From Glandiceps talaboti (taxonomy: Eukaryota > Hemichordata > Enteropneusta > Spengelidae), in contig NC_135552.1 in assembly GCF_964340395.1 (NCBI RefSeq), positions 4,663,201 to 4,727,200 on the forward strand: 64,000 nucleotides of DNA, written 5' to 3'. Made by a program: the position numbers and the translations under genes. This document shows positions 11,901 through 25,985 of the stretch, in pieces; within the stretch, counting starts at the first letter, position 1, and each line of letters starts with the position of its first letter. The notes under the pieces were generated by a model, which worked only from the letters and a program-made list of their open reading frames with translations, ran no database searches and was not told the origin of the DNA.

Positions 11901-11952
11901 ACAGTGACTGAGATAGTCAGATTTTATATACCATGGAAACTAATCAAGGTGG

Positions 11953-12162
11953 ACATGAAGAAAAATGGCTGGTCCTCAGTGTACATGTGTGTATGTGTTA
12001 AAAATAAACACGTCAGAGTTTGTTCCAGTGTTGAAGACATGCATATTATATACTGATCACTTTACAAACCAATATGCAAATTATCATGTTATTTATATGT
12101 AAATTAATATGCAAATTAGTCATTCCTGCAATCTATCCTGGGGAGAACACTGGAATTGATTG
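11953..12162. mobile_element. Partial inverted copy of the 2905-3252 TIR element, in the kinesin 3' UTR region
   Basis: From GACATGAAGAAAAATGGCTG to CTATCCTGGGGAGAACACTG the sequence is the reverse complement of about 2910-3108, with roughly 85-90% identity by eye. The opposite end of the element is missing. It begins about 50 bp after the kinesin stop codon. Confidence 0.8.
12003..12008 (+). terminator. Candidate poly(A) signal AATAAA for the kinesin gene
   Basis: First AATAAA after the stop codon at 11900. It lies 103 bp downstream and within the partial TIR element, so the mobile element appears to supply the signal. Confidence 0.5.
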
Positions 12163-14685
12163 TGAAATATGATGAGACTCCACGCATAGTTTGGATTCTA
12201 GGTTTTAAAGTCACTGTAGAATGATTTGATAGAAGGTTCTCAGTAACCATGTCTGGTTCTAAAATTATTTCTGTGACCATTCCTTTTTTTTGCAGCTCAA
12301 TTAATTTCCATAGTAGACAGTGTGAATACAGATTCAGGCTTGGTTACACTTCTATGTATACGTTATCCATGTAAAATTTTACACCATTTCCTTTCCTCTG
12401 TTACCATCATGGTTTTCAAACATTGGTAAAAACAGTGGTTAGATCTTAGACTACATAAAGTACTGCTGTCTACTTTAACTTGTAAACTTTGTGTATTGTC
12501 GCTTAGCCTATCTGCATTATGGTCTGTGATTCAACTTTGCCATCTCACTGGCCACTTGTTCTGGTTTCTGTATCAAGCCGTTATTACGATTAAAAAATAT
12601 TCACCCAATGAGTTGATTACCTCGCATTGGGGAGTGATTACCTATGTCAGACTATGATTATTCAATTGAAGTCATTATGTAAATGAACCTATCCCAACTA
12701 CAATGAACGTATGACAATGAATGTACACAACACATGAAATGTGATAATTTATATGTAATTAATATGCAAATTTAATGTGCAACACTGCTGATAAGGACTT
12801 TTAGGAGTGTCTCTGAAACAGTGATTTACAAAGAGAGTATAACACACCAAGTTTTTTAGCATTGAGCTTTCTATCTTGTCTTGATCGACAATCCCCATCA
12901 GAATAACAATTCTGTAGTTACAACTATAACCACTAGGTCATCCGGTTAAATAAATCAGTTTGAACGTAGTCCAGAACACATGGTGAACGAGACAGCAAAC
13001 CAAAATCACAGACTGCAATGTAGACAAACTAGTTATTACTGTAGAATTTCAACTTGTGTTTAATTCAATTCCTGGAATTTTAGAAGGAACTCCATATCTC
13101 TATTTCTTGGCTCCCAAACCTTATTGGGAAAGAAGCAGATATGAGAAAGAACTATTGTAATTATTTCTTGCCATGCAATTTTCTTCGTAATATTTTCATT
13201 TCAATCTTGACAAATATGCTGTTTAAAAGCAGACATCGTTTGATTATTCCTGATGTCAATAATAGAAATGTGCTCACTGAAATGATCGGTGTTATAAAGT
13301 ATATATTTTGGTTAGTATTTGTAAATATGAAAAATGAAAAAGTGAAAAAGAGATTTTTAAAAAAAAGATACAAAGAAGTGAAACTTTGGCCAGACATCTA
13401 TGTTCACTCCAGAGTTGATTTGTAGCCAAACTCCCAATGAATGTATATATTTAATGCAAAAGACATTTACATAATATTATATTTTGTACAACAGTGTGCA
13501 TGCTTGCTTTTGGACACAGTTGTAAGGCTTATAATTGTGTTATAAGCAGACATGCCTTCAAGTATTGCCGAAGCTCTTAGAATTATAAGCTTTCCAGGGC
13601 CGCTTCTTTAAAGTTTAATGAGGACCCTTAGATTTTTCAATTTCAATTTTATATTTTACAACCATTGCAGAACTTGTCTAGTCTTTTGTTTCTATGTATC
13701 TGTACAACAGTTTAGCAGTTGTGTACAGCTGAAAATGTCTTTGATGGCACTGACATGCATAAAACTTCTCAGTCTACATAACCTAGTGTTTGTGTCTATC
13801 TGTACAACAGTTTACCAGTGGAGAGTTTTCCAGTATTTATTGACGGTGAAAACAAGTCTGCAACTGATAAATCTACAGTTTTTGTCATATATTTATTTCA
13901 GTTTACCAGTGGCCAGCATTTCAATGCTCTTTGGTGATGTCAGTAAGTCTACAGTTTGAAATGTTCAGTCTATCAATACATTGTAATATTTAATTAGTCC
14001 ATTCATTGATACTGATACAATGTATCAAAGTAAGAAGCCATCTATTTTTGACAGTACAAAAGAAATTACCAAACATCCACCGGGATTGATCCTGTTTTTC
14101 CCAACTTGTAGATTTATTGTACAAACAAATCCCCCTCCCGATCCCTCCCGTAGAACGAGGAATAACTATTGTACAGAAAGAAGCAAGTGTTAGATATGTT
14201 CTGTAATGGTGCTATTTCTTACAGCCAGTTTCACCTACAACCTTGTCATAACACACCAGGTAAGGTGTTATAGAATGTATTTTTAGCACAACTGAACTGA
14301 TAAGGTTAGGAACTGATAGCAACAGCCAAATGATCACGTATATTGCAAAGACAACATCAGGGATTCATATACAAGTGAACGAACATTTCAAAAAATGTGT
14401 ATGCAAATATGTCTAGCAACATGACCACACCCATAGCAACAGCCAAATGATTGGTATATTGCAAAGATAACACTAAACAGCAGGGTTGGTTAGGCAACTG
14501 GATAGTCGTTCAGCAAATGAACACCTATTGTTAGCATGAACTAGCATATGGGTAAACATTTTTAAAACAGTACAGTTGTGCTACAACACCATTGGTGTTA
14601 TTTTTTTTTTTATCTTAATGTTCGTACAATATTGGTGGATAAGGACATCACTTCAGACACACTAACTCATTACAAATGAAAACAA
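12163..14685. other. Intergenic DNA, no gene recognised
   Basis: AT-rich sequence with a second copy of the dispersed repeat at about 12850-12943, and two open frames at 13141-13425 and 13618-13959 that are lysine/asparagine/phenylalanine-rich and match no family I know. A phrase CTGTACAACAGTTTA repeats at about 13700 and 13801. I see no supported exon. Confidence 0.5.
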
Positions 14686-14686
14686 A

Positions 14687-17600
14687 ATACATCCAAGTAA
14701 TTGTGATACACTGTTACAATCTAGCCATTGCAGTAGACACATAAAGTGTAACATGTATACATCCAAGTAATTGTGATACACTGTTACTATCTAGTCATTG
14801 CAGTAGACACATAAAGTGTAACATGTATACATCCAAGTAATTGTGATACACTGTTACTATCTAGTCATTGCAGTAGACACATAAAGTGTAACATGTATAC
14901 ATTCAAGTAATTGTGATACACTGTTACTATCTAGTCATTGCAGTAGACACATAAAGTGTAACATGTATACATTCAAGTAATTGTGATACACTGTTACTAT
15001 CTAGCCATTGCAGTAGACACATAAAGTGTAACATGTATACATTCAAGTAATTGTGATACACTGTTACTATCTAGTCATTGCAGTAGACACATAAAGTGTA
15101 ACATGTATACATCCATTCAAGTAATTGTGATACACTGTTACTATCTAGCCATTGCAGTAGACACATAAAGTGTAACATGTATACATCCATCCAAGTAATT
15201 GTGATACACTGTTACTATCTAGTCATTGCAGTAGACACATAAAGTGTAACATGTATACATTCAAGTAATTGTGATACACTGTTACTATCTAGTCATTGCA
15301 GTAGACACATAAAGTGTAACATGTATACATCCATCCAAGTAATTGTGATACACTGTTACTATCTAGTCATTGCAGTAGACACATAAAGTGTAACATGTAT
15401 ACATTCAAGTAATTGTGATACACTGTTACTATCTAGTCATTGCAGTAGACACATAAAGTGTAACATGTATACATTCAAGTAATTGTGATACACTGTTACT
15501 ATCTAGCCATTGCAGTAGACACATAAAGTGTAACATGTATACATTCAAGTAATTGTGATACACTGTTACTATCTAGTCATTGCAGTAGACACATAAAAGT
15601 GTAACATGTATACATCCATCCAAGTAATTGTGATACACTGTTACTATCTAGTCATTGCAGTAGACACATAAAGTGTAACATGTATACATCCATTCAAGTA
15701 ATTGTGATACACTGTTACTATCTAGTCATTGCAGTAGACACATAAAGTGTAACATGTATACATCCATTCAAGTAATTGTGATACACTGTTACTATCTAGT
15801 CATTGCAGTAGACACATAAAGTGTAACATGTATACATCCATTCAAGTAATTGTGATACACTGTTACTATCTAGCCATTGGAGTAGACACATAAAGTGTAA
15901 CATGTATACATCCAAGTAATTGTGATACACTGTTACTATCTAGTCATTGCAGTAGACACATAAAGTGTAACATGTATACATCCATTCAAGTAATTGTGAT
16001 ACACTGTTACTATCTAGTCATTGCAGTAGACACATATAAAGTATAACATGTATACATCCATTCAAGTAATTGTGATACACTGTTACTATCTAGCCATTGC
16101 AGTAGACACATAAAGTGTAACATGTATACATCCAAGTAATTGTGATACACTGTTACTATCTAGTCATTGCAGTAGACACATAAAGTGTAACATGTATACA
16201 TCCAAGTAATTGTGATACACTGTTACTATCTAGTCATTGCAGTAGACACATAAAGTGTAACATGTATACATCCAAGTAATTGTGATACACTGTTACTATC
16301 TAGTCATTGCAGTAGACACATAAAGTGTAACATGTATACATCCAAGTAATTGTGATACACTGTTACTATCTAGTCATTGCAGTAGACACATAAAGTGTAA
16401 CATGTATACATCCAAGTAATTGTGATACACTGTTACTATCTAGTCATTGCAGTAGACACATAAAGTGTAACATGTATACATCCAAGTAATTGTGATACAC
16501 TGTTACTATCTAGCCATTGCAGTAGACACATAAAGTGTAACATGTATACATCCAAGTAATTGTGATACACTGTTACTATCTAGTCATTGCAGTAGACACA
16601 TAAAGTGTAACATGTATACATCCAAGTAATTGTGATACACTGTTACTATCTAGTCATTGCAGTAGACACATAAAGTATAACATGTATACATCCATCCAAG
16701 TAATTGTGATACACTGTTACTATCTAGTCATTGCAGTAGACACATAAAGTGTAACATGTATACATCCATTCAAGTAATTGTGATACACTGTTACTATCTA
16801 GTCATTGCAGTAGACACATAAAGTGTAACATGTATACATCCATTCAAGTAATTGTGATACACTGTTACTATCTAGTCATTGCAGTAGACACATAAAGTGT
16901 AACATGTATACATCCATCCAAGTAATTGTGATACACTGTTACTATCTAGTCATTGCAGTAGACACATAAAGTATAACATGTATACATCCATTCAAGTAAT
17001 TGTGATACACTGTTACTATCTAGTCATTGCAGTAGACACATAAAGTGTAACATGTATACATCCATTCAAGTAGTTGTGATACACTGTTACTACCTAGCCA
17101 TTGCAGTAGACACATAAAGTGTAACATGTATACATCCATTCAAGTAATTGTGATACACTGTTACTATCTAGTCATTGCAGTAGACACATAAAGTGTAACA
17201 TGTATACATCCAAGTAATTGTGATACACTGTTACTATCTAGCCATTGCAGTAGACACATAAAGTGTAACATGTATACATCCATCCAAGTAATTGTGATAC
17301 ACTGTTACTATCTAGTCATTGCAGTAGACACATATAAAGTATAACATGTATACATCCATTCAAGTAATTGTGATACACTGTTACTATCTAGCCATTGCAG
17401 TAGACACATAAAGTATAACATGTATACATCCATTCAAGTAATTGTGATACACTGTTACTATCTAGTCATTGCAGTAGACACATAAAGTGTAACATGTATA
17501 CATCCATTCAAGTAATTGTGATACACTGTTACTATCTAGTCATTGCAGTAGACACATAAAGTGTAACATGTATACATCCATCCAAGTAATTGTGATACAC

Positions 17601-20250
17601 TGTTACTATCTAGTCATTGCAGTAGACACATAAAGTATAACATGTATACATCCATTCAAGTAATTGTGATACACTGTTACTATCTAGTCATTGCAGTAGA
17701 CACATAAAGTGTAACATGTATACATCCAAGTAATTGTGATACACTGTTACTATCTAGCCATTGCAGTAGACACATAAAGTGTAACATGTATACATTCAAG
17801 TAATTGTGATACACTGTTACTATCTAGCCATTGCAGTAGACACATAAAGTATAACATGTATACATCCAAGTAATTGTGATACACTGTTACTATCTAGTCA
17901 TTGCAGTAGACACATAAAGTGTAACATGTATACATCCAAGTAATTGTGATACACTGTTACTATCTAGTCATTGCAGTAGACACATAAAGTGTAACATGTA
18001 TACATTCAAGTAATTGTGATACATTGTTACTATCTAGTCATTGCAGTAGACACATAAAGTGTAACATGTATACATCCATCCAAGTAATTGTGATACACTG
18101 TTACTATCTAGTCATTGCAGTAGACACATAAAGTGTAACATGTATACATCCATTCAAGTAATTGTGATACACTGTTACTATCTAGCCATTGCAGTAGACA
18201 CATAAAGTGTAACATGTATACATCCATTCAAGTAATTGTGATACACTGTTACTATCTAGTCATTGCAGTAGACACATAAAGTGTAACATGTATACATCCA
18301 TCCAAGTAATTGTGATACACTGTTACTATCTAGTCATTGCAGTAGACACATAAAGTGTAACATGTATACATCCATTCAAGTAATTGTGATACACTGTTAC
18401 TATCTAGTCATTGCAGTAGACACATAAAGTGTAACATGTATACATCCATCCAAGTAATTGTGATACACTGTTACTATCTAGTCATTGCAGTAGACACATA
18501 AAGTGTAACATGTATACATCCATTCAAGTAATTGTGATACACTGTTACTATCTAGTCATTGCAGTAGACACATAAAGTGTAACATGTATACATCCAAGTA
18601 ATTGTGATACACTGTTACTATCTAGTCATTGCAGTAGACACATAAAGTGTAACATGTATACATTTAAGTAATTGTGATACACTGTTACTATCTAGTCATT
18701 GCAGTAGACACATATAAAGTGTAACATGTATACATCCATTCAAGTAATTGTGATACACTGTTACTATCTAGTCATTGCAGTAGACACATAAAGTGTAACA
18801 TGTATACATTCAAGTAATTGTGATACACTGTTACTATCTAGTCATTGCAGTAGACACATAAAGTGTAACATGTATACATCCAAGTAATTGTGATACACTG
18901 TTACTATCTAGCCATTGCAGTAGACACATAAAGTGTAACATGTATACATCCAAGTAATTGTGATACACTGTTACTATCTAGCCATTGCAGTAGACACATA
19001 AAGTGTAACATGTATACATTCAAGTAATTGTGATACACTGTTACTATCTAGCCATTGCAGTAGACACATAAAGTGTAACATGTATACATCCAAGTAATTG
19101 TGATACACTGTTACAATCTAGCCATTGCAGTAGACACATAAAGTGTAACATGTATACATCCAAGTAATTGTGATACACTGTTACTACCTAGCCATTGCAG
19201 TAGACACATAAAGTGTAACATGTATACATCCAAGTAATTGTGATACACTGTTACAATCTAGCCATTGCAGTAGACACATAAAGTGTAACATGTATACATT
19301 CAAGTAATTGTGATACACTGTTACTATCTAGCCATTGCAGTGGACACATAAAGTGTAACATGTATACATCCATTCAAGTAGTTGTGATACACTGTTACTA
19401 TCTAGCCATTGCAGTAGACACATAAAGTGTAACATGTATACATCCAAGTAATTGTGATACACTGTTACTATCTAGCCATTGCAGTGGACACATAAAGTGT
19501 AACATGTATACATCCATTCAAGTAGTTGTGATACACTGTTACTATCTAGCCATTGCAGTAGACACATAAAGTGTAACATGTATACATCCATTCAAGTAAT
19601 TGTGATACACTGTTACTATCTAGCCATTGCAGTGGACACATAAAGTGTAACATGTATACATCCAAGTAATTGTGATACACTGTTACTATCTAGTCATTGC
19701 AGTAGACACATAAAGTATAACATGTATACATCCATTCAAGTAGTTGTGATACACTGTTACTATCTAGCCATTGCAGTAGACACATAAAGTGTAACATGTA
19801 TACATCCATCCAAGTAATTGTGATACACTGTTACTATCTAGCCATTGCAGTGGACACATAAAGTGTAACATGTATACATCCATTCAAGTAATTGTGATAC
19901 ACTGTTACTATCTAGCCATTGCAGTGGACACATAAAGTGTAACATGTATACATCCATTAAAGTAGTTGTGATACACTGTTACTATCTAGCCATTGCAGTA
20001 GACACATAAAGTGTAACATGTATACATCCATTCAAGTAGTTGTGATACACTGTTACTATCTAGCCATTGCAGTAGACACATAAAGTGTAACATGTATACA
20101 TCCATTCAAGTAGTTGTGATACACTGTTACTATCTAGTCATTGCAGTGGACACATAAAGTGTAACATGTATACATCCATTCAAGTAATTGTGATACACTG
20201 TTACTATCTAGCCATTGCAGTAGACACATAAAAGTGTAACATGTATACAT
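14687..20250. repeat. 70/74-bp tandem satellite array (about 77 units)
   Basis: The unit is TTGTGATACACTGTTACTAT, CTAGTCATTGCAGTAGACAC, ATAAAGTGTAACATGTATAC then a short linker and AAGTAA. The linker is ATCC or ATTC (70-bp unit) or ATCCATTC or ATCCATCC (74-bp unit). Rare variants have ACATATAAAGT or AAAAGTGT. Variants are regional: AGTCATTG dominates the left and centre, while AGCCATTG, GTGGACAC and AGTAGTTG become common after about 18,880. It lies 2.8 kb beyond the kinesin stop codon. There is no coding frame. Confidence 0.98.
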
Positions 20251-21577
20251 TTTCCCAGACTTCAACTACTTTAGCAGTAATAACTATTTGGATTTGTTTT
20301 GAATTCATATATATGTAAAGACACAATGTCTCTGGAGTGTTGTCCTATAGCCAAGATTGTATGGACCAACATGAAAATACAGTCTGTAACACACACTGTT
20401 TCAGTGAGGAGAGGTGAGGTGAAATTGACAGTAATTGTTTAAATATAAAGGTGCATTTTTGTGCATGTACTTAATACATTGCTGCATACAATTTATAAAG
20501 TACTTATATTTTTGTCACATATAATTTTGTCATTTTTTTATATTTACTTTTTCATTTTCTGACTTTTGTAAGAGAAAATGAATTTATTTTAAAAGGTTTT
20601 TATTTGTAAATGGTGTCTCTAAATTGTGTATTTTGACATATTCATGTCTTTGTGATTTTACCAGCTAGTAATTTAAAATTTAGACATCATTTTTTAGAGT
20701 TTTTAGAGTGATATTTTTTGCATGCTAATTTCACAGGTTTGAGACACAACTATTTTTAACTAATGCTCATTGTATATTATAATAATTTTACAAATTTATA
20801 CTTTCTATCTATTTTAAATTTATATCATAATTATGGTACTAAATGGGCACAATTGTCTTAAGGTACACGTACCGTGCGCAGAGACGAATTTCACTTAAAA
20901 TCAAAGTTCTTGGTATCCCTCCAAACCTCTCCATATTGAAGCATGCTTCTGGTCCTTTTGAAATAATTTTGGGGTTCACCATCTTGTTTTCGAGGAAATC
21001 AATAATCTTTACTTTCTCCTAGAGTTACTATATTAGCTGGATTCTAAAATGGCTTTATTTTGGTAACATTATTACAATACAAATTACAATACAATACAAT
21101 ACAAAATAATGAAATACAATACAGTACAATACAGTACAATACAACGTAATATATTGTATTACCGAACAGGGAGAAACTGAAATGTCTGCTTTGAAACATA
21201 TACAAACACATATATTTCAAAAAAAAAATAAACAAAGCAATAGTCGGTTTAACAATTAAACAATAGATAGACTTTGACCAAATATTAAAACATTAAAAAA
21301 TAGAAACTAGTCACTTACCTCTATATTACCTCTTTATAAAATCTGTATGGTGACCTCTACATTTTTTTCTTGATTTGAACTGAGAATAGATTCAAGTTTT
21401 TCTTGAACAGTCACAGAAAAAGTTTACACAGTTGATTTCCGAGACGCATTTTACATTAAGGTTTAATATTTATTCAGATTGAAATACATGTTAAATAACA
21501 TCTAGTTAATGATGTCTTTGCCCTTCACTTCTTTCATGTTATAATGTTGACCTGTCATGACCCCTAGTTGACCTGTG

Positions 21578-21580
<3 letters not shown>
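20251..21580. other. AT-rich intergenic DNA, no gene
   Basis: Contains a pentanucleotide (ATACA)n stretch at about 21075-21145 and poly-T-rich DNA. A less AT-rich phrase at about 20,862-21,010 (AAGGTACACGTACCGTGCGC onwards) resembles a dispersed repeat but has no second copy in the window. Confidence 0.5.
21075..21145. repeat. (ATACA)n microsatellite
   Basis: Imperfect pentanucleotide repeat with ATACA and GTACA units. The minus-strand frame through it is an artefact of the repeat. Confidence 0.9.
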
Positions 21581-21798
<218 letters not shown>

Positions 21799-22079
21799 TG
21801 AAATGTTTTGGTACAAATACTTCCTGGTTAAAACTCTTCACAGATTTGTCAAATGAAATCCAAGCAAAAAAAAACAACTAAGTACTGGCAGTCAAATTTG
21901 AATTAAATTGAATTCCTTACAGCTGCAGTATCTGTAACTTGAAAATTATCTTTTTTTCAATCAGAGAACTGACATTTATTCACTGAAAATTGTTGAAATA
22001 CCAATAATTAGATGTTTTACATGTTAAGTAGAGGTCAGGTGTAAAGCAACAGGTTTAAATTGTAATCAGGTTGAGAGCA

Positions 22080-22262
22080 TTGATTTTAGTGTGTGAACCC
22101 AACAAAATCAATTTGATTTGATATATTTTATGATAGGACATGTACAGCTACACAAATAGGTTTACCTATACAAATGATTCAGTACTATTCAGAGTGTACC
22201 ATATTACAATGAAGTCCATTATATCTAACAAATCGGTTTCAAAAAACATTCCTAGTACAACG
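22080..22262. repeat. Dispersed repeat, copy 1
   Basis: Shares with 24,611-24,800 the phrases AAATCAATTTGATTTGATAT and ACAAAAAACATTCC-like ends, in the same order. The two copies are about 70% identical by eye. Confidence 0.55.
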
Positions 22263-22663
22263 TTGAAATCTTGAGTCCATTAGTTGAAGACTGTAGTAGT
22301 TCATATGATTGTATATTTAAATACTGCAAGTTTTTGTGTAAGTAATTCAGTAGACTAAAAAACATAATAGTCTGCTATCTTAACATGCCAACACATTTCA
22401 GAGAAGTTATAGAAAGTATGACATAATGGTAGGGAAAAATGGACTGAGGTGAGTCTTTGGTTTGGGGGTTGGGAGGTTTTATATTGACCCTCATTTCTGT
22501 AGCTTCACGTTGTCCACCTTTATGACAACACGTTGATGTTTATATACACTGTGAATTTGCCTTGAGAGAATGATTTTATGATCTGTACACATTTCATGTG
22601 ATAAATATGATGAAAAAGACTTTAAAAAATGTTTTTGCTGGGATTTAGTGTTTACAACACATG

Positions 22664-22732
22664 CAGACACACACGTACACACACACATCTACACATGCAC
22701 ACACACATGCACACACACATACACACACATAC

Positions 22733-22767
<35 letters not shown>

Positions 22768-22770
22768 TAA
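22664..22770. repeat. (CA)n and (ACAG)n microsatellite
   Basis: CA-rich stretch followed by eight or so ACAG units. Confidence 0.95.
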
Positions 22771-24610
22771 TCAAAATTGAAAAGAAAAAGAAATGTTTAG
22801 TTCTAGCCATTGTTGCTTTTGAAAAGTTGAAAATGTCTGTTTTGTTTTACATAATCCCCTACATTAGGTGTTTTAAGCTTTTGTGATAATTTGAGACTGT
22901 CCCTATACTGTAATGTGGTCTTTTTGGAATAACACAAAGTGTTACAGCATGTATATAATTATGTCATTTTATCCAGTAATTTTTTCCCAAATGAGTTGCT
23001 TTCTTGCTGAAATAAAATTTCTGTGAATATTTTTTATTAGGTATTTTTTATTGGAACTTTTAAAATCAAACCTTTATACATTTATACCCAAAATTAACAG
23101 GTTTTTATCATCATTATTATTATTCAGAAAAATTTTTTGTAAATAGAAATTAACCAGATATTTGATTTTGTTGTGTATATATGTTATTTTGAAATATATA
23201 CCATTGATGATATGTGTCTGACTCTGTGTGTGTGTGTGCCTTCATGTGTGTGCATGTGTGTGTGTGTATGCATGTTAGTCTTGAAAGACCTCAGTTGAAT
23301 CTGCACTTTGGGTGTTGTTGAATAAAACGAGTAACTTGGCGCAGCGCAGACAGGTTTAGCTAGTGTCCTCAGTGGCAGCCTTCGGTCGCTTAGTAAGCAG
23401 AATAGCCCAAGGGGTTTAGCACCTAGGCTATGATGTGTATGTGTGTTCATTTTAATATTTCTCTCAACTAAAAAGCTAAGGGAGTTGAGAAGGTCAAAGG
23501 TCAGACAATATACTGAGGGAATGAAATTCAGCAAGTTTGTTTGTTTGTTTGTTTGTATGTCATCCTCACCTGAGCTGTCTGTATCAGTTCAAGACACTTT
23601 GCCATCCAGTAGAGATGATGTCATGCTGACAATTTTCCAACAAAAGGGAACACATTTTAATTCTTACTTCACTAAAAGTAAGTGGGTATTTCACTGGGCT
23701 TGTGCCACTTTGAATAATGCTTATAATTACACGGTACTGACAAAAAACATGTTCTGCTGTAGTACAGAGTACAATATACAAGTGACTTTAACTTGGATAA
23801 GTGTTAATATTGTCAATATAAGTATTGATGTCTACTTGATAATACAACTCTCAGTGGTGCTATTTTGCAGTCATTCCCAACTCTTGGTGGCGCTATTTAG
23901 TATTCTCATCAATGTCCTTGTTCTAATCTCTACCACAGACCCTTGAGGGCACTATGACATATTTTAGGTAAGACCCCAAGTCCGTGGAACAGACTACTGC
24001 TGTCCTTGCTCCATTGCTGTTTGAACTATAAGATACTGTACTGTGGATATCATATATCTTCCGCTGATGTCTTCTACACTTACCATATTCTGATAGCAAT
24101 TGTGTAATTAGGTAAACAATAAACAGTAAATCCAAGTACAATGTAATCCTGTACTGCAAAGGTTCCGAATAGCTGCAGTATTTACACATTTCAATCCCAC
24201 CAAGTACATGTAACTAGGAGTCAGTACCATTGTGTTTACAATGGTGCTATGGACTTAACAATACTTTCAAAGTTCAATATCAGATTAGGAATAGAATTTG
24301 AGTGAGAAAAACAGTTGCCTAGCAGAGTCATTGAAAAAGTGGCCAAGAACAACAGAATGATCTATGTAACACTCACTGTTAGATACCTTAATGTGAGAAC
24401 CTGGAATTGAGTCACAGGCCATTAATGATTAAGACGATATTCATGTTTAACCTGCACTTGCTGTAACTGGGGTATTCTTTTTTCTATTAGACAACCATCA
24501 ATATTCTCACCGGAAATTCTTAAAATAATTAGACACTGTACATGTTTATTAGAGGTCTATTTTATCAATAATGAGAATAGTAATAAGTTGAAATCGTGAT
24601 TCATTGGGTG

Positions 24611-24800
24611 TGTTGATTTTTGAGTGCGGACCCAAAAATCAATTTGATTGGATATATTGAACCATACTGTGTGTATTGTTATATAAATATGTTCACCCAC
24701 AGCTGATTCAATACATCTCATGGTGTACATAATTATATGTATTCTGAGTACATCGTTATATCAAATAGAACAATTTCACAAAAAACATTCCAGTTGCAGC
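24611..24800. repeat. Dispersed repeat, copy 2
   Basis: Begins TTGATTTTTGAGTGCGGACC and contains AAATCAATTTGATTGGATAT; co-linear with 22,080-22,262. Confidence 0.55.
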
Positions 24801-25629
24801 TAGTGCACCTTTGATAGAGAATCAACAATGCCTTGTTTCCCAGATCATACATAAAAATCACACAATTACAAACCACGATTTCTTTGTTATAGAAATTCTG
24901 ATCATTTATTGGAATATTAGCATAATAACAATATTAGCAAAATTAGGAATCAACAACAAACTCACATCAATGGTGAAGAAAGTCATGTTTCAAGTTTTAA
25001 CAATTTCACATTAATTCATGACTATATGTGTTCTATGTAAAAAAAAAAATGTATAAAGGAAAATAGAGAGAAACTATTTTTTACTTTACCATACTTAAAA
25101 TGCAGTAAAATGTTATGATTATAATACATTAACAGACACTCTACAGTAAATTTTAATAGGCATGCAACACTAATGCCTTAAGTCACAGTAACTACAATTT
25201 TAACTCTGCCAATCACCATGGCAACCTATGACATAAATCTGACCACACCGTCTAATTTACCTATCTATACAGCATATTATCAAAAGTACACTAAACATAC
25301 ATAATGAGTATCTACAAACAATCACACTGCTCTAACTTTTTCTCACAATACATGACAATGTACATTTTTTCCACATACAAGTGGTTCACAAAGTTTGCTT
25401 GATTAACTTTTGAATTGACTCTATTGGGAAAAGTATGCACTGTTACTGCCAGTACAGCCAGAGCATGCAGTTTCATTGAAATATCCAGTTTGATAAACAT
25501 GATAAAGATGGCAGAGATTGACCTCTCACCATGAAGTGTTTCATCATCTTATCTGTATGGCCACTGCAAAGTTGGATATCTGAATGTTCAAACATGAACA
25601 ATTTTGCCAAGTCTACCATGTGTCTATTG

Positions 25630-25635
25630 TTTATT
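25630..25635 (-). terminator. Candidate MOB4 poly(A) signal
   Basis: AATAAA on the minus strand, about 350 bp after the MOB4 stop codon and the nearest canonical hexamer I found. Weak evidence alone. Confidence 0.3.
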
Positions 25636-25985
25636 GTAATAGTAGTAGTAGTGTTACTGTTTACATCATGAAGTTAACCATACATAACACTAACAGATGC
25701 TTTGGAAGCATGCACTGATTGTACATTTTGCATATAAACCTAACCAGAACAATGATATAACATTTTTCACTACATACCAGTATATTTGTGTTCTGGACTT
25801 CTCAGATGTAGAGATTAACTCCAAACAAAGATACATCCTTGTAATCATCATTGCAAAGTTTGTACTGCATTATGCATAGGTTAGGGCTGGTATGTTAAAC
25901 TTACACAATTCAATGTTTGCAAAAGTGGACAAAAATGAAAATTACTACCCTAGCTATTTAAATATACAGATAAATAAGTTTGGAT

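Larger units (their letters stand above)
21798..25980. other. Intergenic DNA 3' of MOB4, no gene recognised
   Basis: AT-rich DNA with a (CA)n/(ACAG)n microsatellite (22,660-22,770), a pair of related dispersed repeats (about 22,080-22,262 and 24,611-24,800), and a short TTTG microsatellite near 23,540. Open frames such as 23443-23946 have no recognisable domain. The last 350 bp are probably the MOB4 3' UTR. Confidence 0.5.

Noticed and set aside
13141-13959. Open frames of 94 and 113 residues downstream of the kinesin
   Set aside because: Composition follows AT-rich DNA; no domain, splice site or homologue recognised.
1-20250. The 25-bp and 70/74-bp arrays as CRISPR arrays
   Set aside because: Units are contiguous with no unique spacers, and the host is clearly an animal.
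23443-23946. 167-residue plus-strand frame
   Set aside because: Begins in a simple-repeat-adjacent region (TTTG)n, shows no domain and has intergenic-type composition.
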